Assembly: GCA_023386815.1 (NCBI GenBank)
Contig: JAEWIZ010000008.1
Coordinates: 62,001-126,000, forward strand
Direction of reading: 5' to 3'
From: Bacillota bacterium
GTDB lineage: Bacteria; Bacillota; Clostridia; Lachnospirales; Lachnospiraceae
DNA length: 64,000 nt
Shown in pieces: positions 9,685 to 19,397 of the stretch (position 1 is its first letter; every line of letters starts with the position of its first letter). Both the position numbers and the translations under genes were made by a program. A model generated the notes under the pieces. The model was not told the DNA's origin. It searched no databases and was given only the letters and a program-made list of their open reading frames with translations.

Positions 9685-10006
9685 TGAAAGGTTCATTTGA
9701 GTGAATGTCATCTTTTAATAGAGAGTAGTAAGAGCTGTTATTATAATGAAAGAATATAATAAAAGGAAGTAAGGTAAGAATGTTAATATAGCGAAAAGTA
9801 GCCCAGACGAGCTACTTTTCGCTATTTGACATTAAATAGCAAATAATGGTTGAGAACAGACGATATCTAATGTACAATATTAATTTATAAGGTCACTGTG
9901 ATCCTTCGTTATATAAAAAAGAATACGTAAATAAGCTCTCTTTTTCGTGCAGAAGATGAGAGGCAGGATTTTCTGAATTATTGTATTTTATTGTTAGGAG
10001 ATTAAT
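9685..10006. other. Intergenic region with hairpin
   Basis: A 322-bp gap between the HAD gene and the AraC-GyrI gene. It holds the strong inverted repeat at 9788-9825 and an AT-rich stretch upstream of the AraC gene that could carry a promoter. TTAGGAG at about 9993-9999 is the ribosome binding site of the next gene. I see no coding sequence. Confidence 0.6.
9788..9825. terminator. Perfect 15-bp hairpin, terminator-like
   Basis: ATAGCGAAAAGTAGC and its exact reverse complement flank an 8-nt loop. The following sequence has only three consecutive T, so termination may be modest. It lies downstream of the glucuronide locus and most likely ends it. Confidence 0.6.
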
Positions 10007-10861
10007 ATGGAGTGGATAGAACGATTAAATAGTGCCATTACCTACATCGAGGAGAATATATACGAGCCTCTTAATTTGGAAGAAGTATCAAAGATTGCAT
10101 GTTGCTCAACCTATCATTTTCAAAGGATGTTTGCCTATATTGCGGAAATACCGCTATCAGAGTACATACGGCGCAGGCGAATGTCAAGGGCAGCTGTGGA
10201 TTTGCGCAGTGGCAGTGAAAAAGTGATCGATATCTCGCTAAAGTATGGATATGATTCACCTACGGCATTTAATAGAGCCTTTAAAAATGTGCATGGGATA
10301 ACACCTTCCCAAGCTAGGGAAGAAGGTACAATTTTAAAAGCATTTCCTCCGATTAGCTTCAAGATAACAATAAAGGGAGATAGTGAGTTGAATTACAGAG
10401 TTGAAAAGAGAGACGCATTTCGAATTGTGGGTGTTTCAAAACCATTAGCTAATGAGATTGAGAATAACTTTGAGCTAGTGCCCCGGATGTGGGGTGAAGC
10501 CGCAATGAATGGAACAATACCAAGGCTTGCTGCCATGATGGATGGAAGCCCATTAGGACTCTTAGGAGTAAGCGCTTGTAATGAACGAAATAATTGGAGA
10601 TATTATATTGCAGTTGCAAGTAGTCAACCAGCGAGAGAAGATTTAGAGGAATACACGGTACCTGCTTCCACATGGGCTATATTTTCAGGGGAAGGAAGTA
10701 ATCAGTCCATACAGGAACTAGAAAAAAGGATTGTGACAGAATGGCTTCCTACTTCAGGCTATGAATATTCAAATGCACCAGATATTGAAGTATACTTAAA
10801 TGCAGACCCCCAGCATGCGAAATATGAGGTTTGGATACCAGTTATAAAAAAGGAGAATTAA
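10007..10861 (+). CDS. AraC family regulator with GyrI-like effector domain
   Basis: Two-domain regulator of 284 aa in the Rob/BmrR-like style. Residues 8-105 are an AraC DNA-binding domain, with NLEEVSKIACCSTYHFQRMF and a second helix-turn-helix ending HGITPSQAREEG. Residues about 128-284 are a GyrI/SOUL-like effector-binding domain that usually binds hydrophobic or cationic small molecules, with the typical opening YRVEKRDAFRIVGVSKPL and closing YEVWIPV. The next gene starts on the last base of its stop codon, so the two are translationally coupled. Confidence 0.88.
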   Translation: MEWIERLNSAITYIEENIYEPLNLEEVSKIACCSTYHFQRMFAYIAEIPLSEYIRRRRMSRAAVDLRSGSEKVIDISLKYGYDSPTAFNRAFKNVHGITPSQAREEGTILKAFPPISFKITIKGDSELNYRVEKRDAFRIVGVSKPLANEIENNFELVPRMWGEAAMNGTIPRLAAMMDGSPLGLLGVSACNERNNWRYYIAVASSQPAREDLEEYTVPASTWAIFSGEGSNQSIQELEKRIVTEWLPTSGYEYSNAPDIEVYLNADPQHAKYEVWIPVIKKEN

Positions 10862-11316
10862 TGATGGTACATTTGGTATATTGTGATGACAAAGAAAAGG
10901 TGTTAGAAAAAATATTAGAGGGTTCTAAAACAATGATGATCCGGGCAGCTGCTGGTAGAAAGATACCTCACAGTAGGGTATTTCAGGGTGAGGAACTTTA
11001 TTTTATAAAAAAAGGAACAGCAAAAATCTCGGCTACTGCAATAGTAAAATCAGTTCAAAATTATATCAAATTATCGGAAGATGAAATCATAAAGATACTA
11101 GAGGAGAATCAAGAAAAACTGAAATTATCGAAAAAGCAGCAGGAACGATGGCATAAAAAATGTATGTGCTTAATCGAGTTTGAGAATGTAAGTGAAATAG
11201 AGCCGCTTGAATTTGATCATCAAAGCAATATGGATGATTGGCTTATTATTGAGAAAATTGAAGATGTTGTTGTGGGAACAAGTATTTCATATAACTATGA
11301 TAAATCAAAATTCTAG
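10861..11316 (+). CDS. Small PUA/ASCH-like protein, uncharacterised
   Basis: Protein of 151 aa read from the ATG at 10861, which overlaps the stop codon of the upstream AraC-GyrI gene by one base; AAGGAG lies 5 nt upstream (10850-10855). The pattern, with an early KILEGSKTMMIR strand-helix, a GEELYFIKKGTAKISATAIV beta segment and a late helical part, recalls the PUA-like ASCH fold of RNA- or nucleotide-binding proteins. I do not recognise a specific family with certainty. There is no signal peptide or membrane span. Coupling to a drug-type sensor suggests a shared stress response. Confidence 0.6.
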   Translation: MMVHLVYCDDKEKVLEKILEGSKTMMIRAAAGRKIPHSRVFQGEELYFIKKGTAKISATAIVKSVQNYIKLSEDEIIKILEENQEKLKLSKKQQERWHKKCMCLIEFENVSEIEPLEFDHQSNMDDWLIIEKIEDVVVGTSISYNYDKSKF

Positions 11317-11743
11317 GTTGATTCTTTGATTTTATTCACCTAGAAAATGATGTTCACACTGGATAACTTATCAATAAGTTCTGGTACTTGGTATATGGAT
11401 AATAACTGCAGACAACTTCTGAGTTGGTAAAAGGAACACGAGTATTATGTGGATACTCTAAGTACAATTTTTATAGTGAAATAAAATTTAGCCAGAGTAA
11501 GATGTGAATTGTGACAATATCTTGCTCTGGTTATTTTGTCATAAAGTAATGTTTGCCTTGAATTTGAAAAGTTTTCACTTGTTTTAAAAATATATCGTAT
11601 TAGAATTGTGGTATTATATATTTATTATTATGTCAAAATATAGCTGTATGTAATATGTGAACTATCAGTGGTGTGAAGCACTCTGTGAGAAGTGAACGAT
11701 ATTTAATTATTACCTTATTCGTTTTAAATAGTGAGGTTAAATC
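11317..11743. other. Intergenic region with terminator and AT-rich promoter region
   Basis: A 427-bp stretch. It contains a terminator hairpin (11492-11538) for the preceding pair. It then has about 200 bp of very AT-rich DNA leading to the histidine kinase gene at 11744, in which a promoter is likely but no clear pair of boxes stands out. No convincing small gene was found. Confidence 0.5.
11492..11538 (+). terminator. Intrinsic terminator
   Basis: A 12-bp stem, CCAGAGTAAGAT (11492-11503) with ATCTTGCTCTGG (11519-11530, one wobble), is followed by TTATTTT. It ends the AraC-GyrI/PUA-like transcript. Confidence 0.7.
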
Positions 11744-13465
11744 ATGAAAAGGAAAAAATCATTTGTTAATGAAATAATGTACTACCTACTGATTCTAACT
11801 GGAATTCTTTTGGTTATCCTTGGAATTTTCTTGTTATCTTCCTATGGGATTCTCAAAAAAGAAATGAAAGACGCTTCTGATGCATTTTTAGAAATCTATA
11901 GCAATGAGTTTAGTAATGAAATCAAAGAGATGGATGGAATCTTAAAAAATATCACAACCCAAAGTGTTGATTTGGCAAATATAAAAAGTACGAATGAAAA
12001 TAAACGATCCTTGTCTTCCATTGCTTTAGGGGATTATATGCAGACATTAATTACCGGCAATGAGATTGTTGATGTTATCGTTGTATATGATGGTAATTAT
12101 AATATTTGCCTGGACGCAATTACTCCGGGGCTTAGTTATGTAAAGAAAAATAACCTGCGTGATTTTACTCGATTGGCTGTGGAACAAAACAACATTCAAA
12201 ATTATGAGTGGAATTTTACGAATATTGATCATGAATTATATCTGTATAAAATGCTGCTTTCCAATCAAAGGGCTATTGCAATTTACATAAGAACCAGTAA
12301 ATTGTTATCCTATATCAACGAAGATGAGAATGCGAATCGAACCATCGCTTTAGTGAATGGAGAAGGTATGATTGGTAAACTATGGGGGAAGGAAAAGGTA
12401 GATATCAAAGAAGGTAGTTCTATCAGAGATATCAATGTCGATCAATATTACAGTAATAATCAAAGTATTGTAGAGGGCCAACTAAAAATCTATTGTTACA
12501 CCGGAAAAACAAGTGCCTTACAACAGACACATTCCAGTATGATAGTTGTTGCAATTACTGTCTGCATCGCATTTTTATTCATGCTATTTATTTTACGTTT
12601 TACGAGAAAAGAGATTGCAGTTCCAATGCATCTTGTGGTTGATGATATGGAGCGAATTAAAGATGGTGATTACGAAAACCGTATTGATAATAACTTTAAT
12701 ACAAAGGAATTTCAGATGTTGAAAGAAGCAACAAATCGAATGGTGGATGAAATCATCGGACTAAAAATTCAAACCTATGAAAAACGAATCGAATTACAGG
12801 ATATGGAACTAAAAAGCATCCGATTACAATTGAAACCCCATTTCTTCTTAAATGCACTTACGACGATTTCAAGCCTAAGTAGCCAGAATAAGAATGGGCA
12901 AATTAAAAATTATATTGATTCCCTGTCTAAAAATGTGAGGTATATGTTTCGAGCAGGTTTTCATACTGTTTCCATTAAGGAAGAAATTAAGCATGTTGAG
13001 AATTACTTTGAGATGCAGGAGCTAAAATATCCAGGTTGTATTTTCTATTTAATTGATATGCCTAATGATCTGGAGGAGTGGAAGATTCCTCAGATGTTAA
13101 TTCATACATTTATCGAAAATGAGTACAAATATGCAATTTCAATGGATGAGGTTCTAACGATTCTGATTAAGGTCAGTAAACAAAATTATAAAGGTGAAGA
13201 AATGCTTTTGGTTGAAATTGAAGATGATGGAAAGGGTTATCCTGCCAATGTACTGGCTTATATGAATGGGAATGCAGATCATATCAGTGAAAATGGTACA
13301 AGAATAGGACTATGGAGTATCAAGCGTATGATGGAATTGATGTATGAAAGAAAGGATCTGGTTATCCTAGACAATATAAATCCACATGGTTGTTTGAATA
13401 AGATCTATGTGCCAGAGAAACCAAACCACGAATTAGAAGAAGAAACAATTCAGACAAAGTTATAG
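11744..13465 (+). CDS. YesM-like sensor histidine kinase
   Basis: Membrane sensor kinase of the LytS/YesM class, 573 aa. A transmembrane helix at about 12-37, an extracellular sensor region to about 262, a second transmembrane helix (about 263-283) and a HAMP linker come first. The His-kinase domain follows, with the phospho-acceptor in QLKPHFFLNAL, and then the ATPase domain with EIEDDGKGYP and a late GTRIGLWSI glycine box. It is transcribed 11 bp ahead of its response regulator. Pairs of this type in Firmicutes usually switch on the sugar ABC operon beside them, here the one at 15282. Confidence 0.9.
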   Translation: MKRKKSFVNEIMYYLLILTGILLVILGIFLLSSYGILKKEMKDASDAFLEIYSNEFSNEIKEMDGILKNITTQSVDLANIKSTNENKRSLSSIALGDYMQTLITGNEIVDVIVVYDGNYNICLDAITPGLSYVKKNNLRDFTRLAVEQNNIQNYEWNFTNIDHELYLYKMLLSNQRAIAIYIRTSKLLSYINEDENANRTIALVNGEGMIGKLWGKEKVDIKEGSSIRDINVDQYYSNNQSIVEGQLKIYCYTGKTSALQQTHSSMIVVAITVCIAFLFMLFILRFTRKEIAVPMHLVVDDMERIKDGDYENRIDNNFNTKEFQMLKEATNRMVDEIIGLKIQTYEKRIELQDMELKSIRLQLKPHFFLNALTTISSLSSQNKNGQIKNYIDSLSKNVRYMFRAGFHTVSIKEEIKHVENYFEMQELKYPGCIFYLIDMPNDLEEWKIPQMLIHTFIENEYKYAISMDEVLTILIKVSKQNYKGEEMLLVEIEDDGKGYPANVLAYMNGNADHISENGTRIGLWSIKRMMELMYERKDLVILDNINPHGCLNKIYVPEKPNHELEEETIQTKL

Positions 13466-13476
13466 GAGTAGATAAA

Positions 13477-15057
13477 GTGATAAAGCTATTAATTGTAGAT
13501 GATGATATAGCTACAGTAGAAGTAATACGGGATACTGTGAGATGGGAAGAGATGGGAGTTAGTGAAGTAAATACCGCATTTAATGTCTCTGGAGCTAAAA
13601 AAATATTAATGGAGAAAACGGTAGATATTATCATAAGTGATATCGAAATGCCACAGGAAACAGGTCTTGATTTATTAAGATGGGTAAGGGAGGAGAATTT
13701 GGATTGTGAATTCCTATTGCTTACCTGCCATGAGAATTTTTCTTATGCAACAAAGGCGATTAATTTAGATGCTGCTGCGTATTTAACAAAGCCATTTGAT
13801 GTTAATATTATGGAATTAAATTTGCAAAAGATTATAACTAAGCTATGGCAAAAACGTAACCTAAAAAGAAACAGTGATTATGGTATCTGGATGGAAAAGA
13901 ACAAAAGATTAATGAAGCTGGATTTCTGGAAGGTACTTTTAGAAAATGAACTAACAGATGAAGATCGTATCAAAAGAGAGATTGCCAATCGGCATTTGGA
14001 CATCAATACGGATTGTAACTATTGTTTAATTTATTCAAAGCTAAATAATATCGATGCTGATGTAGATCGTTATGATAAAAGCGTATTTGAATTTGTTATG
14101 GAAGGATTTCATTCTGAGATTTTGACAGATAAGGTGGAGAATGAGTCTGTTGTAAAAATCCATGTTGAAGACGCTTTAAACTTTATCGCTATTTGTGAGG
14201 AAGAACAATGGGAGAGGTTGAAAGAAAAATGTGATAACCTAATTGAGACTTGTAAGTGGTACTTTAAGTCAACAGTTACCTGTTGCATCAGTAATCCATA
14301 TTCTCTTGTGGAGCTTGCGATGATAAAGCAACGAATGAAAAAGTTGTTTGCTTATAATATTAGTTACTTTGGTAGAGCATTTTATGAATATGAAGTTGAG
14401 ATGTCCACTACAAATGAGGTACAAATTCTAGATCTTGAGAAAATGGTTGCCTTTGTTGAGGCGAAGGAGAAAGCACGAATTTTACATTATTTAAAGCAGG
14501 TGTTTGATGAGTTATCGGGTTACAAAAAACTAAATGTCCATTCTCTATACCTGATGAAACAGGAAATCGTTCAGGTGATTTATGGGGACTTAATGAAACA
14601 CGGGATTCAGGCAACCAAATTGTTTTATGATGATATCTCAATAAAAATTTCTGAACATGCGATGGATTCTATAGTTGATATGGTGAGATGGGTGAATTAT
14701 TTACTGGAAAAGACCTTTGAATATGAGGAAGAAGTTGCAAAAGCGGCAACGATTATTGACAAAATAAATACTTACATTCATGAACATTATGCCCAGGACA
14801 TCGGTCGAAACGAAATAGCTGGTAAATTCTTTCTTACACCGGAATATCTGGCAAAATTATATAAGAAAAAAACAGGTATAAATTTGAAAGATTATATCAA
14901 TGAGTATCGTATTACCAAAGCAAAAGAGCTGCTAAAATCAGGTGATCATAATATAAGTAATATCGCTGAAGCAGTTGGGTTTGATAATTTTTCCTATTTT
15001 TCTACGTTATTTAAAAAACTTACTGGGGTTTCACCCAAAGATTATAAAAATAATTAA
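13477..15057 (+). CDS. YesN-like response regulator (REC-AraC)
   Basis: Response regulator of 526 aa. A receiver domain at 1-120 has the acidic pair in IVDDD, the phospho-Asp in IIISDIEMP and the switch Lys in YLTKPFD. A long central helical region follows, and the C-terminal AraC DNA-binding domain (about 425-526) has NEIAGKFFLTPEYLAKLY and ends in GVSPKDYKNN. Translation starts at GTG 13477 with AGGAG 8 nt upstream. It is the partner of the kinase encoded just before it and the likely activator of the downstream importer operon. Confidence 0.9.
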   Translation: MIKLLIVDDDIATVEVIRDTVRWEEMGVSEVNTAFNVSGAKKILMEKTVDIIISDIEMPQETGLDLLRWVREENLDCEFLLLTCHENFSYATKAINLDAAAYLTKPFDVNIMELNLQKIITKLWQKRNLKRNSDYGIWMEKNKRLMKLDFWKVLLENELTDEDRIKREIANRHLDINTDCNYCLIYSKLNNIDADVDRYDKSVFEFVMEGFHSEILTDKVENESVVKIHVEDALNFIAICEEEQWERLKEKCDNLIETCKWYFKSTVTCCISNPYSLVELAMIKQRMKKLFAYNISYFGRAFYEYEVEMSTTNEVQILDLEKMVAFVEAKEKARILHYLKQVFDELSGYKKLNVHSLYLMKQEIVQVIYGDLMKHGIQATKLFYDDISIKISEHAMDSIVDMVRWVNYLLEKTFEYEEEVAKAATIIDKINTYIHEHYAQDIGRNEIAGKFFLTPEYLAKLYKKKTGINLKDYINEYRITKAKELLKSGDHNISNIAEAVGFDNFSYFSTLFKKLTGVSPKDYKNN

Positions 15058-15062
15058 AAAAA

Positions 15063-15110
15063 GGCAGTTATATTTCTTGAATCAGAAGGTGAATATAACT
15101 GCCTAATTTT
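15063..15110 (+). terminator. Intrinsic terminator
   Basis: GGCAGTTATATT (15063-15074) pairs perfectly with AATATAACTGCC (15092-15103) and is followed by TAATTTT. It separates the two-component genes from the ABC operon. Confidence 0.75.
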
Positions 15111-15281
15111 AAAATCATGAGATAAGACATGAGCTAACCGTTTATCATTAGGTATTCTGTTGCCAAAGTCAAAAGAAATTAACAGGGATATCTTAAAAAT
15201 GAAAATTCAAATCTTGTTTTTAAAAGAGATTACATGGAAAAGTTGATATAGTTGTATTATCAAAAAGGGAGGTTATTTATT

Positions 15282-16811
15282 ATGAAAGTTATGAAAAAAT
15301 TATTAGTGACGCTGCTGACGGTTACAATGGTAACTGGTCTTACCGCATGCAGTAACTCCAGTTCAAAAACAGAAGATCCGGCAGGTACCCAAGGTAATGC
15401 CACTCAGTCCTATGAAAAAATCGTTTATGCTTATGCAACATTCAATAACATTCCGACTTCGGAGACTTTGGATACGGTAGAAGAGGCAATTAATACGATT
15501 ACAAGAGAAAAAATTGGTGTAGAAGTAGAACTGATGCCAATCGGAATTGCAGATTATTCATCTTCGATTAATCTGGCCTTACAGGGTGGGGATAAGATTG
15601 ATGTGTTTGAATCCCTCGGTGATTTTAATACGAGTGTTTCCAATGGTGCAGCATACGAGTTGACAGAACTGATTGATCAATATGCTCCAGAGACAAAGGA
15701 AGTTCTGGGAGCGGATTTACTTGCAGCTTGTGAAAAGGATGGAAAACTGTATGGTATTCCTACATACAAGCCATACGCACTTACACCAATGGTTATTTAT
15801 AAGAAGGAAATTGCAGATGAGTTAGGAATTGACATGTCTAAGGTGAAAAGTATCAATGATTTGACCGATGTGTTAAGGCAAGTGAAGGCGGCTTATCCGG
15901 AGATGACACCACTTGTTCCTGCAAATCAAGGTAATTTAAATATGAATTTATTGACGGGAAATATGGATTATCTTACAGATGACTATAATAGTCCTAAAGG
16001 TGTCTTGATGGGCGACAATATGACGGTCGTTGATTACTATACATCGGATGAATTTAAGAGCATCTGTAATTTAACTAGAACCTGGTATAACGAAGGCTTA
16101 ATCTTGCAGGACGCTGCAACTACAACCAGTGCGGCAGCAGAACTCATGTCAGCAAACAATAGCTTTTGTTATGTGGCTTCTTATAGCTATCCTACCGAAG
16201 ATACCGCAGCATCCTTACAAGCGCAAACAGGTGGAAAGCCTCTAGGTGCAGTACAAATCGGAGATGCATATTTGGATACTACCTCAATTAATGCCTTATC
16301 CTGGATGGTCTCTTCCACAACCAAGTCACCGGAAGCAGCAGTTAAATTCTTGAACTTAACATTTACTGATAAAGAAATCATTAATCTTTTAATTTATGGA
16401 ATTCAGGACAGAGATTACGTATTAGATTCAGATGGATTTGTTTCCTATCCAGAAGGACAGGATGCAACGACAGTACCTTATACAGCACAATTAAGCTGTG
16501 GAACCTTAGGAAACTTCTTCTTAATGTATCCAATGGCAGGAACCAATAAGGAATCTTTAGCTTGGGAGGAAGAGCAAAATCAATTGGCAAAAAAATCACC
16601 TGCTATGGGCTTTACCTTTGACTCTAGTTCTGTTAGTACCGAATATACTTCAGTAAGTAATGTAATCCAACAGTATCTACCGGGATTACTGTGCGGAAGC
16701 GTTGATCCTGACACTATTTTGCCTGAATTTAATGAAAAATTATCGGCGGCTGGCTTTGACACCATTATTGCTGAAAAGCAGAAACAGCTGGATGCATGGT
16801 TGAGCAAATAA
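15282..16811 (+). CDS. ABC transporter solute-binding lipoprotein (LplA-like)
   Basis: Extracellular solute-binding protein anchored to the membrane by lipid. From the ATG at 15282 (AAGGGAGG 9 nt upstream) the protein has a KK signal, a hydrophobic stretch and the lipobox LTAC with Cys23, followed by a Ser/Thr-rich linker. The remainder (about 45-509) is a family 1-type carbohydrate-binding fold with a C-terminal part like that of the LipO/DUF3502 proteins. It is the binding component for the two permeases that follow; as usual for this class, no ATPase is encoded here. Oligosaccharide import is inferred from class and neighbours. Confidence 0.9.
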   Translation: MKVMKKLLVTLLTVTMVTGLTACSNSSSKTEDPAGTQGNATQSYEKIVYAYATFNNIPTSETLDTVEEAINTITREKIGVEVELMPIGIADYSSSINLALQGGDKIDVFESLGDFNTSVSNGAAYELTELIDQYAPETKEVLGADLLAACEKDGKLYGIPTYKPYALTPMVIYKKEIADELGIDMSKVKSINDLTDVLRQVKAAYPEMTPLVPANQGNLNMNLLTGNMDYLTDDYNSPKGVLMGDNMTVVDYYTSDEFKSICNLTRTWYNEGLILQDAATTTSAAAELMSANNSFCYVASYSYPTEDTAASLQAQTGGKPLGAVQIGDAYLDTTSINALSWMVSSTTKSPEAAVKFLNLTFTDKEIINLLIYGIQDRDYVLDSDGFVSYPEGQDATTVPYTAQLSCGTLGNFFLMYPMAGTNKESLAWEEEQNQLAKKSPAMGFTFDSSSVSTEYTSVSNVIQQYLPGLLCGSVDPDTILPEFNEKLSAAGFDTIIAEKQKQLDAWLSK

Positions 16812-16849
16812 ATAGGTTAAAAATAGAACTGTACAAATGAAGCAGGAAT

Positions 16850-16980
16850 ATGACTTACCTTATACAAAAGGTTGATAGCACGTAGGTATGATTTGTATGT
16901 CGTAATATTGTAATAACATATAATTTTAGTCATACAAATCATACGACGTGGCATTTGAACAGTGTATTAAGGTAAGTTAT
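16850..16980. repeat. Large nested inverted repeat between importer genes
   Basis: Two nested inverted repeats form one long imperfect hairpin. The inner 13-bp arms are TATGATTTGTATG (16887-16899) and its exact complement (16931-16943). The outer arms, ATGACTTACCTTATAC (16850-16865) and 16964-16980, pair with one bulge and a wobble. It lies in the 271-bp gap between the binding-protein gene and its permease. It could stabilise or partly terminate the binding-protein mRNA, or be a small relic mobile element. Confidence 0.65.
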
Positions 16981-17082
16981 ATTTCTTTCACTTACATTTT
17001 GTAAAAGTACAGTAGATATGGTAGCTTTACCACTAGATCATGAATGAAATGCGAGAAATTGCTTTTTAGAAATGGAGAAAAA

Positions 17083-18009
17083 ATGAAGAATAAAAAAATA
17101 AAGAAGAATAAGGGAATGACAAAAAGTGGCCCCCTTCTTTTGATCGCATCACCTGGAATTATATATCTATTGATAAACAATTACATCCCAATGTTCGGTG
17201 TGTTTCTTGCTTTTAAAGACTTTAATTATTTTAAAGGAATTTTTGGCAGCGACTGGTGTGGCTTTGATAATTTTAAGTATTTGTTCAAGCAAGATGCTTT
17301 TGTAATTGTGAGAAATACCATCTTATACAATCTAGCGTTTATTATTGTCGGAACAATAGCGGCGATTATTGTTGCGATAATGATGTGTGAACTAGGAGAA
17401 AAATTTAGAGTTAAGATTTTTCAATCATCACTGTTATTACCTAATTTATTATCTTGGGTAGTCATTGGCTTCATCGGCTTTGCCTTCCTTAATTCAGATA
17501 CTGGCTTTATCAATAACACAATGATTGAGTTATTTCAAGGAAAGAAAGTGGCATGGTATACCACACCCAAATATTGGCCAATTATTTTATTGATTGTGTA
17601 TTTATGGAAGACGGTTGGTTATAGCAGCATTATTTATATGGCAAGTATTTCAGGTATTGATAAAAGTATTTTTGAAGCTGCCAAGATAGATGGGGCAAAG
17701 AAGCTGGAGCAAATCAGGCATATTACGATTCCTATGTTAAAACCTACCGTAATTATTTTAACCTTAATGGCGGTCGGGCGAATCTTCTATTCTGATTTCG
17801 GCTTATTCTATCAGGTTCCGATGAACTCAGGAGCACTATATGATGTGACTCAAACGATCGATACTTATGTATATCACGGATTGATGGAATTGAATAATGT
17901 TGGTATGTCCGCCGCTGCAGGACTATATCAGTCAGTAATTGGATTTATCTTAGTTATATCAGCAAATGCAATCGTGAGAAAAGTAGATAGTGACAATGCA
18001 CTATTTTAG
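17083..18009 (+). CDS. ABC transporter permease (LplB-like)
   Basis: Inner-membrane permease with about six spans. The EAA loop reads EAAKIDGAKKLEQIRHITIP, the site that contacts the shared ATPase. The start at ATG 17083 is chosen because GGAG lies 5 nt upstream; an in-frame ATG at 17044 lacks a site. The N-terminus is strongly basic, as usual in the LplB/YteP group. It works with the permease 9 bp downstream and the lipoprotein at 15282. Confidence 0.9.
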   Translation: MKNKKIKKNKGMTKSGPLLLIASPGIIYLLINNYIPMFGVFLAFKDFNYFKGIFGSDWCGFDNFKYLFKQDAFVIVRNTILYNLAFIIVGTIAAIIVAIMMCELGEKFRVKIFQSSLLLPNLLSWVVIGFIGFAFLNSDTGFINNTMIELFQGKKVAWYTTPKYWPIILLIVYLWKTVGYSSIIYMASISGIDKSIFEAAKIDGAKKLEQIRHITIPMLKPTVIILTLMAVGRIFYSDFGLFYQVPMNSGALYDVTQTIDTYVYHGLMELNNVGMSAAAGLYQSVIGFILVISANAIVRKVDSDNALF

Positions 18010-18018
18010 GAGGATATC

Positions 18019-18909
18019 ATGTTTAAAATGACAGACGAAAATAAATTTAAATTCATATCTACCGGAATCCTTGCGATTTTATCAATCATAGCATTGCTTC
18101 CAATTGTTTTAATCGTAATTGCATCCATTACAGAGGAACAGGCACTACTTTCAAATGGATATTCTTACTTTCCAGAGGCATTCAGTTTATCTGCTTATTA
18201 CTACATGGTGAAGCAGGGGACTACGATTTTACGCTCCTATGGCATTACAATATTAGTAACAGTTTTGGGAACGCTGTGTAGTGTTTTAATTACCACAATG
18301 CTAGCATATCCAATGTCTCGTCGTAATTTTAAATATAAGAACTTACTTTCGTTCTTTGTATTTTTTACTATGTTATTTAATGGTGGAATCGTTTCCTCTT
18401 ATATGATGTGGTCTAATCTATTCCATATAAAAAATACGATTTGGGCACTTGCAATACCGAATTATCTTGTTACAGCATTTAATGTCTTTTTAGTTAGAAA
18501 TTATTATGCCAACAATGTACCGGATGCTTTAATTGAATCAGCACAGATTGATGGTGCAAATGAGCTGCTGACGTTCTGGAAGATTATCATTCCCCTATCC
18601 GTACCGTCCGTTGCTACCATCAGCTTATTTACGGCTTTGTGCTATTGGAATGACTGGGTAAATGGTTTGTATTACATTACTGATTCAAAATTTTTTGGAA
18701 TTCAAAACCTATTAATAAAGATTATGAATAATGTTCAATTTCTAAAATCAGGCTCATCGAATTTTTTAGGGGTGGGGAACATGGACCTGCCAGGTACTTC
18801 AGTAAGAATGGCGATGGCAGTCATCGGGATTCTTCCCATCATAATTATCTATCCTTTTATCCAAAAATATTTTATAAAGGGTGTCATTGTAGGAGCTGTC
18901 AAAGGATAG
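18019..18909 (+). CDS. ABC transporter permease (LplC/YtcP-like)
   Basis: Second permease of the importer, 296 aa and about six membrane spans. The EAA loop is ESAQIDGANELLTFWKIIIP, and the C-terminus ends FIKGVIVGAVKG, typical of MalG/LplC-type subunits. AGGAGG precedes the start. It completes the heterodimeric channel with the preceding gene; the energising ATPase must come from elsewhere in the genome. Confidence 0.9.
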   Translation: MFKMTDENKFKFISTGILAILSIIALLPIVLIVIASITEEQALLSNGYSYFPEAFSLSAYYYMVKQGTTILRSYGITILVTVLGTLCSVLITTMLAYPMSRRNFKYKNLLSFFVFFTMLFNGGIVSSYMMWSNLFHIKNTIWALAIPNYLVTAFNVFLVRNYYANNVPDALIESAQIDGANELLTFWKIIIPLSVPSVATISLFTALCYWNDWVNGLYYITDSKFFGIQNLLIKIMNNVQFLKSGSSNFLGVGNMDLPGTSVRMAMAVIGILPIIIIYPFIQKYFIKGVIVGAVKG

Positions 18910-18948
18910 TGTGTCTTGTTGATAGAAGACATTTTAGGAGGAGACAAT

Positions 18949-19365
18949 ATGGTTTTAGATGCAGAATTAGTACTTAAATTACATGTCCAATGTGAGCAGC
19001 ATATGGAGGTCAAAAACGATGGCAGCGGCTTTTTAAGGGTGATCCCGATTATAGGGGGAAGTTTTGAAGGGAAGCTATGTGGTGAAATCGTTTCTGGCGG
19101 TGCAGATTGGAACACCACAAGAGAAAACGGAATTGCACATGTATTTGCAAAATACCTATTAAAAACAGATGACGGTGAATATATCGCCATTGAGAACGAA
19201 GGAAAAATATGCTTTAAAGAAAAAGGTCATATCAAGACATCTCCAAGATTTCAAGCTGATTCCGAAGGTAAAAATGCCTGGTTGAATACGGGTGTCTTCG
19301 TAGCTTCGTTAGATGGTGGAGAGAAGGAAAATCAAGTTGAAATAGCAATTTATCAACTGAAATAG
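18949..19365 (+). CDS. DUF3237 family protein
   Basis: Small cytoplasmic protein, 138 aa from the ATG at 18949, which has a strong AGGAGG 9 nt upstream. It matches the DUF3237 family pattern: an opening LDAELVLKLHV strand, then GGSFEGKLCGEIVSGGADW and a TRENGIAHVFAKYLL segment in a beta-barrel-like layout. The biochemical role of DUF3237 is not established. Placement between the permeases and an esterase suggests a part in handling the imported compound. Confidence 0.75.
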   Translation: MVLDAELVLKLHVQCEQHMEVKNDGSGFLRVIPIIGGSFEGKLCGEIVSGGADWNTTRENGIAHVFAKYLLKTDDGEYIAIENEGKICFKEKGHIKTSPRFQADSEGKNAWLNTGVFVASLDGGEKENQVEIAIYQLK

Positions 19366-19397
19366 ATGAAACTGTAGAACTGGAGTGGAGAATAGCA

